Shown: one piece after another, positions 24,220 through 33,072 of the stretch
Layout of the letters: every line of letters starts with the position of its first letter
How positions within the stretch are numbered: position 1 is the first letter of the stretch
Assembly (NCBI RefSeq): GCF_900108185.1
Contig: NZ_FNVA01000001.1
Location: 310,001-374,000 of the forward strand
Reading direction: 5' to 3'
DNA from: Bryocella elongata
GTDB lineage: Bacteria > Acidobacteriota > Terriglobia > Terriglobales > Acidobacteriaceae
DNA length: 64,000 bases
The notes under the pieces: generated by a model
What the model was told of the DNA's origin: nothing
Database searches by the model: none
What the model saw: the letters and a program-made list of their open reading frames with translations, nothing else
Program-made: the position numbers and the translations under genes

Positions 24220-25476
24220 CTACTCATGCCGGAGGGCGACGACGGGGTCCATGCGGGCTGCGCGCCATGCCGGGAGAAATCCGGAGACGACGCCGACGAT
24301 GGTCAAGATGATGAAGCTGGCTCCGAGGGTTCCCATGCTCGCGCGCAGGACGATGTCGCCCTCATGGTTGGCGGTCTTGTAGATCTCGGAGTAGAGGGGC
24401 ATGGGCGGGATGATGTACCCGGCGGCCACGGCGACGACCATGCCGATGGCGCCGGCGAGGAAGGTGAGCACCAGGCTCTCGATGAGGAACTGGGCGAGGA
24501 TGTCGCGGCGGCGGGCGCCGAGGGCCTTCATCAGGCCGATCTCGCGAGTGCGCTCGGTGACGGAGACCAGCATGATGTTCATGACGCCAATGCCGCCGAC
24601 GGCGAGGGTCATCGCGCCGATGAGGCCGAGCAGGACCTCGAGCGCGATGTTGAACTGCAGCATCTGCTTTGCGTCCTCGACGGTGTCCCATGCGGGGACG
24701 GCTTTTTCGTCCTTGGGATCGAAGTGATAGCGCTGCGAGAGCACGGTGCGAACTGCCTGCAGGGCCTGCAGGTGCTGGTCGCCGGAGGATGGCTGGAAGA
24801 CGATGGAGTTGGGATCGCGCTGCTGACGAATCTCGCGCAGCGTGTCGAAGGGGACGAAGACGTTTTCGTTGTCGGGGCCGTTGTTGGAGGAGTCCTGGAT
24901 CTTGTTGCGCAGGACGCCGATCACGGTGAAGGGATGACCTTCGACCTCGATGGTCTCGCCGACGGGAGGGTAGCCGTTGAAGAGCTGCTGCGCGGCGTGA
25001 GCGCCGAAGATGATGACGTTGCGATGATCGCTGAAGTCTGAGGGCTCGAAGTAGCGGCCCTGGTCGACGATGAGCTTGCGCATGCCGCCATAGGGCAGGT
25101 CGATGCACTTGGCGGAGATGTTCACGACCTTGTCGCCGTACTTGAGGGCGAAGGTGTCGTCGGTCTCGCGGGAGACGGCTTTGAGGAAGGGCAGCGAGTC
25201 GCGGACGGCTTCCATGTCGCCGGCGTGAAAGCGGATCTTCTGCCCTGCGCGCTCGCCACCGGCCTGCATGGAGGTCTGGCCACCCCAGACCATGATGACG
25301 TTGTCCCCGAGGCCGAGGAAGCCGTTGAGGACGGTCTGGCCGAGGCTGCGGCCATAGCTCAACAGAAGCACCACGGTGACGAGTCCCCAGACGATGCCGA
25401 GCATGGTGAGAGCCGAGCGCAGGCGATTGCGCCTGAGCGAAGAGACCGACTGCGAGATGGCTTCACGAAATTGCAT
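24220..25476 (-). CDS. MacB/FtsX-like ABC transporter permease (copy A)
   Basis: The 418-residue permease has one N-terminal helix (LRSALTMLGIVWGLVTVVLLL), a periplasmic MacB-PCD-like domain (about residues 50-240) and three C-terminal helices with the family segment GGIGVMNIMLVSVTERTREIGLMKALGARRRDI. It should export a substrate across the inner membrane with an ATPase, but no ATP-binding gene adjoins it. It is a paralogue of the next gene. A 7-bp-period array abuts its ATG and leaves no recognisable ribosome-binding site. Confidence 0.9.
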   Translation of the reverse strand: MQFREAISQSVSSLRRNRLRSALTMLGIVWGLVTVVLLLSYGRSLGQTVLNGFLGLGDNVIMVWGGQTSMQAGGERAGQKIRFHAGDMEAVRDSLPFLKAVSRETDDTFALKYGDKVVNISAKCIDLPYGGMRKLIVDQGRYFEPSDFSDHRNVIIFGAHAAQQLFNGYPPVGETIEVEGHPFTVIGVLRNKIQDSSNNGPDNENVFVPFDTLREIRQQRDPNSIVFQPSSGDQHLQALQAVRTVLSQRYHFDPKDEKAVPAWDTVEDAKQMLQFNIALEVLLGLIGAMTLAVGGIGVMNIMLVSVTERTREIGLMKALGARRRDILAQFLIESLVLTFLAGAIGMVVAVAAGYIIPPMPLYSEIYKTANHEGDIVLRASMGTLGASFIILTIVGVVSGFLPAWRAARMDPVVALRHE

Positions 25477-25513
25477 AGGGCTCGGGGCTCAGAGTCAGGG
25501 GGTAGGGCCTAGG
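25477..25513. repeat. 7-bp-period array touching a start codon
   Basis: Heptamers AGGGCTC-type are phased with TAGGGCT, CGGGGCT, CAGAGTC, AGGGGGT and AGGGCCT. The first unit overlaps the first base of the permease ATG (25476), so the array occupies its whole leader. Confidence 0.65.
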
Positions 25514-25528
25514 AAAGATGGAATCAAC

Positions 25529-25567
25529 GAGTTGTGAGTTGTGAGTTGTGAGTTTCGGGTTTCGAGT
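25529..25567. repeat. 7-bp-period array, GAGTTGT type
   Basis: GAGTTGT is repeated three times exactly, then GAGTTTC, GGGTTTC and GAGT. It shares words with the array at 1542-1576 and lies between the two permease genes. Confidence 0.85.
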
Positions 25568-25574
25568 CACACAT

Positions 25575-25609
25575 GACTGAAGCCCATGAATCACTCTGGG
25601 GCTTCAGTC
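25575..25609 (-). terminator. Hairpin containing the stop codon of permease copy B
   Basis: GACTGAAGCCC and GGGCTTCAGTC form a perfect 11-bp stem. On the minus strand the gene's TGA lies within one arm. There is no T-run, so termination may be weak or factor-dependent. Confidence 0.5.
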
Positions 25610-26857
25610 GGTGCGGAGGCATTCAATCGGTGTCATGTGGGCGGCGCGCAGGGCTGGGTACGTTCCTGCGCAGACGGTGATGGCGGCCAGTGTGACCAGC
25701 GAGGCGATGATCGCGAGCGACGAGATCGCAGGGTGCGGAATGAAGTCGGGCATGGGGATGAGGCGCATGATGAGGCAGAGCCCTGTGCCGCCTGCGAGCC
25801 CGATGGCTCCGGCGAGGATTGTGATCACCGCGGACTCCGCGAGGAACTGGCGGCGGATGTCGGTGGCCGTGGCGCCGAGTGCCTTACGGACGCCGATCTC
25901 TCGGGTGCGTTCGGTGACGGCAACGAGCATGATGTTCATCACGCCGATGCCGCCGAGTGCGAGCGTGAGCAGGGCGACGATGGCGAAGAACAACGTCATG
26001 GCGCCGAAGATGTGGTCGGTGAACTCTGCGCCTTCGAGCGTGTCCCAGGTCCAGATGGCGTCGGGATCCACGGGGTCGAAGTGGTGCCGGGCTCCGAGGA
26101 TGGCGCGCACCTGGCGTACCGCCTGCTTGTGCAGCGTGGCGGAGACAGGCTGAATGACGATGTTGCTAACCGAGCCTTCGGTGATGTTCTTGCCGGTGAT
26201 GGGGAAGTCGCGCTCCATCGCGCTGAAGGGCACGAAGAGCTGCGAGTTGTCCGGCCCTGAGCCGTAGCTTCCGTTCTGCTTCTTCTTCTCCATGACGCCG
26301 ATGACGATGTAGGGATAGCCCGCGATCATGACGGTTTCGCCGATGGCGGGCTTGCCGGGGAAGAGCTGGCGGGCGCTGTCAAAGCCGAGCAGGACGACGC
26401 GGGCGCCGTCTTTCTCGTCTTCGTCGGACATGAGACGGCCTTCGGAGACGGTGAGAGAGCGGAAGCTCTGGTACTGCGGCCAAACACCACGCACGGCGCG
26501 ATTGGAGGCGTTGTAGCGGCTGACCTGCTGGACGGTGGCGCGGATCTCGGGCGAGACGGTCTTGATGAGGGGCGCGCCGTCGCGGATCGCTTCGGCGTCG
26601 GAGATATTGAGGCGTACGTCGCGGTTGGGAGCATAGCCTTCCCAGGGGAGGTCGGTCTTGCCACCGAACATGATGGCGATGTCGGTGCCGAGGCCCTTCA
26701 TGCGCTCATGCTGATCGCGATTGAAGCCGATGCCGAGGCCGACGAGAAGGATCACGGACGTGATGCCCCACACGATGCCGAACATCGTGAGGAAGCTGCG
26801 CAACTTGCTTTCGCGGAGAGCGGCAAGCGTCTGGAGGATGATCTCTCGAATCGGCAT
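25604..26857 (-). CDS. MacB/FtsX-like ABC transporter permease (copy B)
   Basis: This 417-residue permease is a paralogue of the downstream copy. It has an N-terminal helix (LRSFLTMFGIVWGITSVILLVGLG), a periplasmic domain, and the C-terminal segment GGIGVMNIMLVAVTERTREIGVRKALGATATDI. I start at ATG 26857 (MPIREIILQTLAALRES), since the open frame further upstream is not family-like. The two permeases could form a heterodimer as LolC and LolE do, but the ATPase must be encoded elsewhere. Confidence 0.9.
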   Translation of the reverse strand: MPIREIILQTLAALRESKLRSFLTMFGIVWGITSVILLVGLGIGFNRDQHERMKGLGTDIAIMFGGKTDLPWEGYAPNRDVRLNISDAEAIRDGAPLIKTVSPEIRATVQQVSRYNASNRAVRGVWPQYQSFRSLTVSEGRLMSDEDEKDGARVVLLGFDSARQLFPGKPAIGETVMIAGYPYIVIGVMEKKKQNGSYGSGPDNSQLFVPFSAMERDFPITGKNITEGSVSNIVIQPVSATLHKQAVRQVRAILGARHHFDPVDPDAIWTWDTLEGAEFTDHIFGAMTLFFAIVALLTLALGGIGVMNIMLVAVTERTREIGVRKALGATATDIRRQFLAESAVITILAGAIGLAGGTGLCLIMRLIPMPDFIPHPAISSLAIIASLVTLAAITVCAGTYPALRAAHMTPIECLRTD

Positions 26858-27028
26858 AGGGTTCGACCGCAGGTTGCGCGGTTGAGCGTTGATACGCGCA
26901 AAGGAAGAGGATGGTTCCCGGGTGGGGTGGACTTGCGGGAGGTCATGTGGAACATGAGGGCCGGCCCGGGACTGGTTACGGCAGGGATTGGCTACGGTAG
27001 GATGGGTAGGATCGGTCTGACACACCGC

Positions 27029-27117
27029 GCCGGGATGGTGAAATCGGCAGACACAGCGGACTTAAAATCCGCAGTTGCGAAAGCGACGTGGGGGTTCAAG
27101 TCCCCCTCCCGGCACCA
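27029..27117 (+). tRNA. tRNA-Leu (UAA anticodon)
   Basis: Acceptor arms GCCGGGA and TCCCGGC pair, the anticodon arm GCGGA-cttaaaa-TCCGC gives anticodon TAA (27063-27065), a long variable arm follows, and the T-arm reads GGGGGTTCAAGTCCCCC. The 3' CCA is encoded. The class II variable arm confirms leucine. Confidence 0.96.
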
Positions 27118-27183
27118 TGGAATCAGCAGCCAGGCTTCGGTCGATGCGATGGGGAGCGGCTTCAGATCGCCTTGGGAGCGTAG

Positions 27184-29643
27184 ATGCGGAACTCGATGTG
27201 GACCGGCCTCCGGGCTGGATGTGCGGCAGGGCTGTTGGGCCTGTTTGTAGCCGGAGCGGCAGAGGTTCGGGCGCAGGGAAGTGGAGGTCCGCTTCGCGAT
27301 CCTGCGGCGCTGGTGAATCCGATCATTGGGACGACCAACGGCGGCAATGACTATCCGGGGGCGACGGTGCCGTTGGGCATGGTGGCCTGGAGCCCGGAGG
27401 AGCCGCGGCACCGGCCGCGTGCACGCGTGGAAGGTGTTCCGGGATCGAGAATCGATGACCCGGGACGGCCTGCGGCCCCGGGAGGGTATGAGTACTCCTC
27501 GGATCGCATCAGCGGGTTTTCCCTCACGCACCTGATGGGCACGGGCTGTGCCGGTGCGAGCGGGGATATCCCATTCATGCCGTACGTTGGCGAAGTCACG
27601 TCGTCGCCTGCCGATGATCTGCGCGCCGAGGTTTACGGGAGCACATTCTCGCATGAGGACGAGACTGCCAAAGCCGGCTATTACAAGGTGAAACTGGCCA
27701 ATGGCGTGGCCGTCGAGCTGACGGCATCCCCGCGCACGGGAGCGGGGCGGTTCACCTATCCGGCGGGGAAGGCGGCGGTGATGTTGGTTCGGACCTCGAA
27801 CTCGGAGACGGGAAGCAGCGAGGCGCAGGTGAAGATTGACGCGGCGACGCGGACGATCTCGGGTTCGGTGACGAGTGGCAACTTCTGCGGCTACATCGGG
27901 ACGGCGGACCGGCACAGCTACTACACGCTGTACTTCGTTGCACAGTTTGATACGCCGTTCACGGCTACGGGGACGTGGCAGGATGCTGCGGTGAAGGCGG
28001 GCTCGACCGAAGCGCATGGCGGAACGACGTATGGCCCCAAGGGCTTCATTCCGCCGGGGAAGGGTTCGGGTGCGTGGGTTGCGTTCGATGCATCTGGTGG
28101 CAAGACTGTGGGGATCCGCGTTGGGGTCTCGTACGTCAGCGAGCGCAGTGCTAAAGAGAACCTGCGGGCGGAGAGCCCTGCGGGGACGACCTTCGACATG
28201 GTGCGAGAGAAAGCGCACGCTGCGTGGAATCAGGCGCTGGGCAAGATCGAGATCGAAGGCGGCACGCCGGATGAGCAGGTGGTCTTCTACACCGCGCTGT
28301 ATCACACGCTGATGGGAGAGAACCTCTACAGCGATTCTGATGGACGCTATCTCGGCATGGACGGCAAGGTGCACACCGTGGTGGCACCGCAGAAGGCGCA
28401 GTATGGAACCTTCTCCGGCTGGGATGTGTACCGGTCGCAGCTGCAACTGCTCACGTTGATCGAGCCGCAGATCGCAGGGGACCTTGCGCAGTCGCTGCTG
28501 AACCAGGCTACCCAGAATGGTGGCGAGTGGGATCGCTGGACGCACAATGCCGGCATCACGCATGTGATGAACGGAGACCCGGCGGCTCCTGCGATTGCGG
28601 ACATTCTGGCGTTTGGTGGAAGCAACTTCGATGCGAAGGCTGCGTACAGGTCCCTGCTACAGGCGGCGACTGTGCCGACAGCACACGATCTGAGCGAAGA
28701 GGGTTGTCCGGTGGAGTGTGTGGGACAGCGGCCTTCGCTGGATCAATGGATGAAGCTGCATTACATCCCGGTCGGCGCACATGCTTGGGGGCCGGCGGCG
28801 GACACACTCGAGGATGTGGCGGCGGACTTTGCGATGTCGGAGCTGGCGCGGCGGATGGGTGATGGTGCGATGCAGCGAAGCTTCCTCGAGCGCGCACAGT
28901 ACTGGAAGAACATCTTCAATCCGCAGGCGACGCCGGAGGGCGGATATATCCAGAACCGCAACGCCGATGGCACGTGGCCGAAGTTCGATCCGAAGTCGAC
29001 GGAGGGATTTGTCGAGGGCAGCGGAGCGCAGTACCTGTGGATGGTGCCGTTCAACGCGAAGGGCCTGTTCAACATGATGGGTGGAGATGCGAAGGCGAGC
29101 GAGCGGCTCAACGCGTTCTTCTATAACGCGGACGGCAGCCTCGCCGTGACGAACTCCGGCCCACTGCATGCGGAGCTGAACAACGAGCCTTCGATTGCAT
29201 CGCCGTGGCTCTTCGACTTTCTGCGGCAACCGTGGAAGACGCAGGAAGCGGTGCGCAAGGTGCTGAACTCCATCTGGACGAACAAGCCGAACGGTCTGCC
29301 GGGCAATGACGATCTGGGCGAGATGTCGTCCTGGTATGTATGGGCCGCCATGGGGATGTATCCGGAGATTCCGGGGCGCGCAGAGCTTGTGCTGGGGAGC
29401 CCGTTGTTTGAGAGCATCACCATTCGGCGGGGCGCGGGCGATATCGTGGTGAAGGCGCATGGCGCGGGAACGAATGCTCCGTATGTCCAGAGCCTGAAGG
29501 TGGATGGCAAAGCAGCGAGCAGCACATGGTTGCCGCAGAGCTTCGTGCAGCGCGGCGGGCGGCTTGAGTTTGAGCTTGGAACGGCGCCCGAGACGCATTG
29601 GGGAACGGGGGCGTCTGACGTGCCGCCCTCCTTTGAGCCATAA
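27184..29643 (+). CDS. GH92 family alpha-mannosidase, secreted
   Basis: This 819-residue enzyme belongs to glycoside hydrolase family 92, calcium-dependent exo-alpha-mannosidases that trim mannose from glycans. A signal peptide ends near EVRAQ. The N-terminal beta-sandwich contains GNDYPGATVPLGMVAWSP and GYEYSSDRISGFSLTHLMGTG. The catalytic (alpha/alpha)6 domain has FSGWDVYRSQLQ, FVEGSGAQYLWMVP and GNDDLGEMSSWYVWAAMGMYP, where the family's acidic catalytic residues lie. GGAG five bases before ATG 27184 supports the start. It is 67 bp downstream of tRNA-Leu. Confidence 0.94.
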   Translation: MRNSMWTGLRAGCAAGLLGLFVAGAAEVRAQGSGGPLRDPAALVNPIIGTTNGGNDYPGATVPLGMVAWSPEEPRHRPRARVEGVPGSRIDDPGRPAAPGGYEYSSDRISGFSLTHLMGTGCAGASGDIPFMPYVGEVTSSPADDLRAEVYGSTFSHEDETAKAGYYKVKLANGVAVELTASPRTGAGRFTYPAGKAAVMLVRTSNSETGSSEAQVKIDAATRTISGSVTSGNFCGYIGTADRHSYYTLYFVAQFDTPFTATGTWQDAAVKAGSTEAHGGTTYGPKGFIPPGKGSGAWVAFDASGGKTVGIRVGVSYVSERSAKENLRAESPAGTTFDMVREKAHAAWNQALGKIEIEGGTPDEQVVFYTALYHTLMGENLYSDSDGRYLGMDGKVHTVVAPQKAQYGTFSGWDVYRSQLQLLTLIEPQIAGDLAQSLLNQATQNGGEWDRWTHNAGITHVMNGDPAAPAIADILAFGGSNFDAKAAYRSLLQAATVPTAHDLSEEGCPVECVGQRPSLDQWMKLHYIPVGAHAWGPAADTLEDVAADFAMSELARRMGDGAMQRSFLERAQYWKNIFNPQATPEGGYIQNRNADGTWPKFDPKSTEGFVEGSGAQYLWMVPFNAKGLFNMMGGDAKASERLNAFFYNADGSLAVTNSGPLHAELNNEPSIASPWLFDFLRQPWKTQEAVRKVLNSIWTNKPNGLPGNDDLGEMSSWYVWAAMGMYPEIPGRAELVLGSPLFESITIRRGAGDIVVKAHGAGTNAPYVQSLKVDGKAASSTWLPQSFVQRGGRLEFELGTAPETHWGTGASDVPPSFEP

Positions 29644-29675
29644 GCTGCAGGTTGGCCTGTGACGGCGGATACACA

Positions 29676-29707
29676 AAAGGGACATCTCTTCACGGAGATG
29701 TCCCTTT
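29676..29707. terminator. Bidirectional intrinsic terminator
   Basis: AAAGGGACATCTC and GAGATGTCCCTTT form a perfect 13-bp stem between convergent genes, with A/T runs at both ends. Confidence 0.85.
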
Positions 29708-29732
29708 CGCTTTGAAGGCTGAGGGTTGCGGA

Positions 29733-32700
29733 TTACTTCTCCATGGGCGCTTCCTTCTTCGCAGCATCCTTCTTTGGAGCGGGGGGCTGCCGCTGCAGGT
29801 GATCGAAGTTCATGATGGCGTTGAAGACGAGCGGGTAGGAGCCGACGGTTTCGCCGCGATAGACGGGGTTGTTGGCAAAGAGCAGCACGTTGCCGGCGCC
29901 GAGGTGGGCATCGACGACGATGGGATGCTCTGCGATAGCGCCGCCTTTATCGAGGAGACCGGAGAGCAGGAGATCCTTCGTCTCGGTGAAGCGGAGCACG
30001 ACCTCAGGCCGATATTGCTCGGGGATGACGCTGGGATTGTTGCGCAGCTGTTCTTCGTTGAGCGGACGCGGCTCCCAGGGTTTGGGTTGCGGGAGTGGTT
30101 CGGGCTCGATGATCTTGCGGCCCTGCGGGAAGTCGGCATCGCCGACCAGGCCGCGGCCTGTGGGCCGCTGTTGATAGGGATCCATCAGGGTGCGGCCTCC
30201 GCGGCCACCGATGGTGTTGCTCACGCTGAAGGTCATGCCATCGGCGCTCATCACCGGCAGGTTGGCGCCATAGCCCCAGGCTGCCGGATGCTCGGGGGTG
30301 ACGAAGGTGGAGTTGAGCACCGTGCCTACGACGCGAGCATCGCCCCGTGAGACGCTGACGCCGGGGGCGAGGCCCATCTCGATGGCGAACTGCGCGGTGT
30401 CCTCGCAGGTGATGAGGAGGCCACCCTTCTCGATGAACTCGCGCAGGTGCTTTAGCCCGTCGTAGCCCATGCCGGGACGCGTGTCTGTGGTGTGATCCAG
30501 TACGCCGATGTTGGGTGTGAGGTCGGTCTTCTCCCAGGGCGTGGCATTGCCGTACATGGGAGTGCCGTTGAGGATCTGATCCGAGCTTGCGTGGCCTACC
30601 GGAGCGAAGACGATGACGTCATACCTGCCACGCAGATCGGACATGCCGCCGATGGTCTGCGTGCTGATGTAGTCATAGGGCACACCGGCCTTGTCGAAGG
30701 CATAGCGCCACCAGCCTTCGGTCTGCGTTGCCAGCCAGGAGTGCATGAAGGCGATGCGCGGAGCAGCGGCGGTGTGCGTGGCTACCGAAGGCATCGTCGC
30801 GATGCGAACGCTGTCGAGCGAAGCAGTCTTGAGCGCTGCAGTGACATCCGTGTCGGGAAGATCGTGGATCAGCAACGTTCCCGGATTGAAGTGCTTGCCA
30901 TCCTGATCGAAGGCCTTCTCTGCGATGGAGACATGCTCGGGCTTGAGCTTGAAGACGAGGCCGAGCAGCGACGTTTGGCCGGTGTTCGATACGGCAAAGA
31001 GGCTGCCTGTTCCGTCCACGTGACCTGTGGCGACGGAGGGATCCGGCAGCGGCGACATCTTGTTCTTCGCGAAGGCGACATCGGTGACGCGTACGACCTT
31101 CACGTTGAACAGCTGCGGGAACGACCAGCCAGTGTCGTCGTAGGGATGCTTCTGCGGATCGTCGGGCGCCCAGAACTGCTTGTCGAGCAGGGCATCGGCG
31201 ATGCGGGAGAACGGCTGGTCCATGCGAACCACGTAGCTGCCTGCGGGCAGGTTGACGGTGGTGGGCTTGTCGCCACGCTTTGCGGCGGGGATGCTCACCG
31301 TCGCGGCTTCGTCGAGCTGGCTGAGCTCGACGTGCTGCAGTTGCAACGTCTTCAGCAGCTGCACCTGGCGGTTGGCTTCGGCGTCGTTCTTCGGCAGGAC
31401 GTAGGCTACGGGACCCTCTGTCGCGGGCTTCTCGATGCTGCGCTTGCTCTTGCGGTAGTAGTTCTCGAGGAAGTGGTGCGTGTTCTTCGAGAAGTAGGAG
31501 AGCGTCGTCAGCAGGGCGCTCTGCTCGTAGTTGTTGTTGTCACGCTGCGACCAGGTGAGCACCGGCGGTGGAGGGTTCTGGCGGTACCAGGTACGCGAGT
31601 AGTCCTCGGGCGAGAGGATGCGCTTCTCGGTGTCGGCGCCGCCGTTGCCGAAGGTCTCATAGAGGCGGCTGATGCCGTTGTGCAGGCCGGCGAGGAACAT
31701 CAGGTAGCCGGGGCTCCAGGTGTCGAAGTCGCCGTGGGTGAAGACGCCGGGCATGCCGAAGCTCTGCATCTGGGCGGTGTTGTTCCAACCCAGCTCCTGC
31801 CACTCATCGGCTAACAGCGGATCGATCCACGCGTTGTAGGGGCCGTCGCCGATGGTGTTGTCGTAGAGCAGCGGCACCGACTCGTGCAGGTCATGCAGCA
31901 CCTGCGCGTGCCAGCCGAGGTAGGTGGAGAGCACGTTGTTGGTGAGGTTCAAGGTCATGCCCATGGCATCGCGGTTGTTGTCGTGCGCGACGTAGTGGCC
32001 CCAGTAGACGAGGCGCGGATACTGCAGATCCGGATGTGCCCGGTGCCACTTGTAGAGGTCGACCTGGCGATCGCGGCCGTCGACTTCGACGACCGGCGTG
32101 ATGAGGACGATCATGTGCGAGCGGATGTACTTGATGTAGGGCGAGTCATCAACGGCGAGGCGGTAGGCCAGCTCCATCAGGGCCGTGGGCGCGCCGGTCT
32201 CGGGCGAGTGGATGGTGCCGGTGATGTAGTAGACGGGGAAGGATGCGTCGACGAGGGCGCGGGCCTTGGCATCATCCATGCCGATGAGGCGCGGGTCGGC
32301 GAGCTTGGCGAGGCGGGCGTCGTTCTCCTTCTGCTTGTCGAGCAGGTCCTTATCCGCGATGGCGACGGCGATCATCTCGCGGCCTTCTTCACTATGGCCG
32401 ATGGTGACGACCTTCACGCGGGGGGAGGACCTTTCCAGCATGCGGAAGTACTTGTAGGTGTCCTCGGCGTAGGGGAGCATGTTGGGCGCGCCGGCGACGT
32501 CGCCGAGGACTTTGGCGGGCGTCGGCACCGTGTTTGAGGCCGGGAGATAGTCGACCAGCGGCGAGGTGTAGGCCGAGTCGGTGGTGTACTCCTTCATCTT
32601 CTTCGTGTATTCCTGATCGACGGCCTGATGCGGATCGCGGTCGAAGGTGGGGTTCAGACCGGACTGCGCGAGGGCGGGAGCTGCGGCGGAGACGGCCAAC

Positions 32701-32741
32701 AGGGACAGAAGAGCGGCGAAACGAAGGTGCTGAAAACGCAT
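29733..32741 (-). CDS. Secreted M14 zinc carboxypeptidase-like protein
   Basis: The 1002-residue product starts at ATG 32741, after AAGGA, with signal peptide ending ALAQ near residue 26. The M14 zinc site is visible as H178-x-x-E181 (TIHSPETGA) and a distal His near 286 (VLHDLHES). The C-terminal half (about 700-950) resembles a class I glutamine-amidotransferase-like fold (HLREFIEKGGLLITCEDTAQFA) of the kind often fused to large M14 proteins. It probably trims peptides or peptidoglycan outside the cytoplasm. The last 20 residues are Lys/Pro-rich. Confidence 0.88.
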   Translation of the reverse strand: MRFQHLRFAALLSLLAVSAAAPALAQSGLNPTFDRDPHQAVDQEYTKKMKEYTTDSAYTSPLVDYLPASNTVPTPAKVLGDVAGAPNMLPYAEDTYKYFRMLERSSPRVKVVTIGHSEEGREMIAVAIADKDLLDKQKENDARLAKLADPRLIGMDDAKARALVDASFPVYYITGTIHSPETGAPTALMELAYRLAVDDSPYIKYIRSHMIVLITPVVEVDGRDRQVDLYKWHRAHPDLQYPRLVYWGHYVAHDNNRDAMGMTLNLTNNVLSTYLGWHAQVLHDLHESVPLLYDNTIGDGPYNAWIDPLLADEWQELGWNNTAQMQSFGMPGVFTHGDFDTWSPGYLMFLAGLHNGISRLYETFGNGGADTEKRILSPEDYSRTWYRQNPPPPVLTWSQRDNNNYEQSALLTTLSYFSKNTHHFLENYYRKSKRSIEKPATEGPVAYVLPKNDAEANRQVQLLKTLQLQHVELSQLDEAATVSIPAAKRGDKPTTVNLPAGSYVVRMDQPFSRIADALLDKQFWAPDDPQKHPYDDTGWSFPQLFNVKVVRVTDVAFAKNKMSPLPDPSVATGHVDGTGSLFAVSNTGQTSLLGLVFKLKPEHVSIAEKAFDQDGKHFNPGTLLIHDLPDTDVTAALKTASLDSVRIATMPSVATHTAAAPRIAFMHSWLATQTEGWWRYAFDKAGVPYDYISTQTIGGMSDLRGRYDVIVFAPVGHASSDQILNGTPMYGNATPWEKTDLTPNIGVLDHTTDTRPGMGYDGLKHLREFIEKGGLLITCEDTAQFAIEMGLAPGVSVSRGDARVVGTVLNSTFVTPEHPAAWGYGANLPVMSADGMTFSVSNTIGGRGGRTLMDPYQQRPTGRGLVGDADFPQGRKIIEPEPLPQPKPWEPRPLNEEQLRNNPSVIPEQYRPEVVLRFTETKDLLLSGLLDKGGAIAEHPIVVDAHLGAGNVLLFANNPVYRGETVGSYPLVFNAIMNFDHLQRQPPAPKKDAAKKEAPMEK

Positions 32742-33072
32742 CGGATCCTTCCTGCATTCAAGGTGAAACGCAGAGCCGTTAACGGGCTCCGCCGGGTCAT
32801 TTGTGTCGTGGGACTGATAGTGTAGCTCAGCTGGAAAGAGGGGCGTCTGGCTCTTGCCGGCTAAGCCCTTCCGGGCGGCTGAGGTCAGTTGTGCCGAGGG
32901 CTGAGGTTGCGCCAGATCAAAACACCACTTTTGAGGCTCGCCGTGACCACCCGATCGTGGGAACGTCATGGGAGACGATTGCGACCTTCAGGGCAGATTG
33001 GCAGGGCGGCAGCACGACGCCGTCGCACAGGCTGAACGGAAGCTGAACAGATTGCAGCAGGATAGATTCCTC
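32742..33072. other. Divergent intergenic region, 331 bp
   Basis: The region between the M14 peptidase and lipoprotein genes must hold both promoters. I see a 10-bp palindrome CCGTTAACGG (32776-32785) in the peptidase leader and no convincing -35/-10 pair. Confidence 0.4.

Noticed and set aside
1542..25567. CRISPR array interpretation of the periodic repeats.
   Set aside because: The period is 7 bp with no spacers, and no cas gene is present in the window.
30492..31814. 440-codon plus-strand frame inside the M14 peptidase gene.
   Set aside because: It is Val/Gly/Glu-rich antisense of an M14 protein with clear zinc motifs.
32821..32840. tRNA-like D-arm (a GTAGCTCAGCTGG-type run).
   Set aside because: There is no matching acceptor stem, anticodon arm or T-arm, so it is not a tRNA and could be chance or a fragment.
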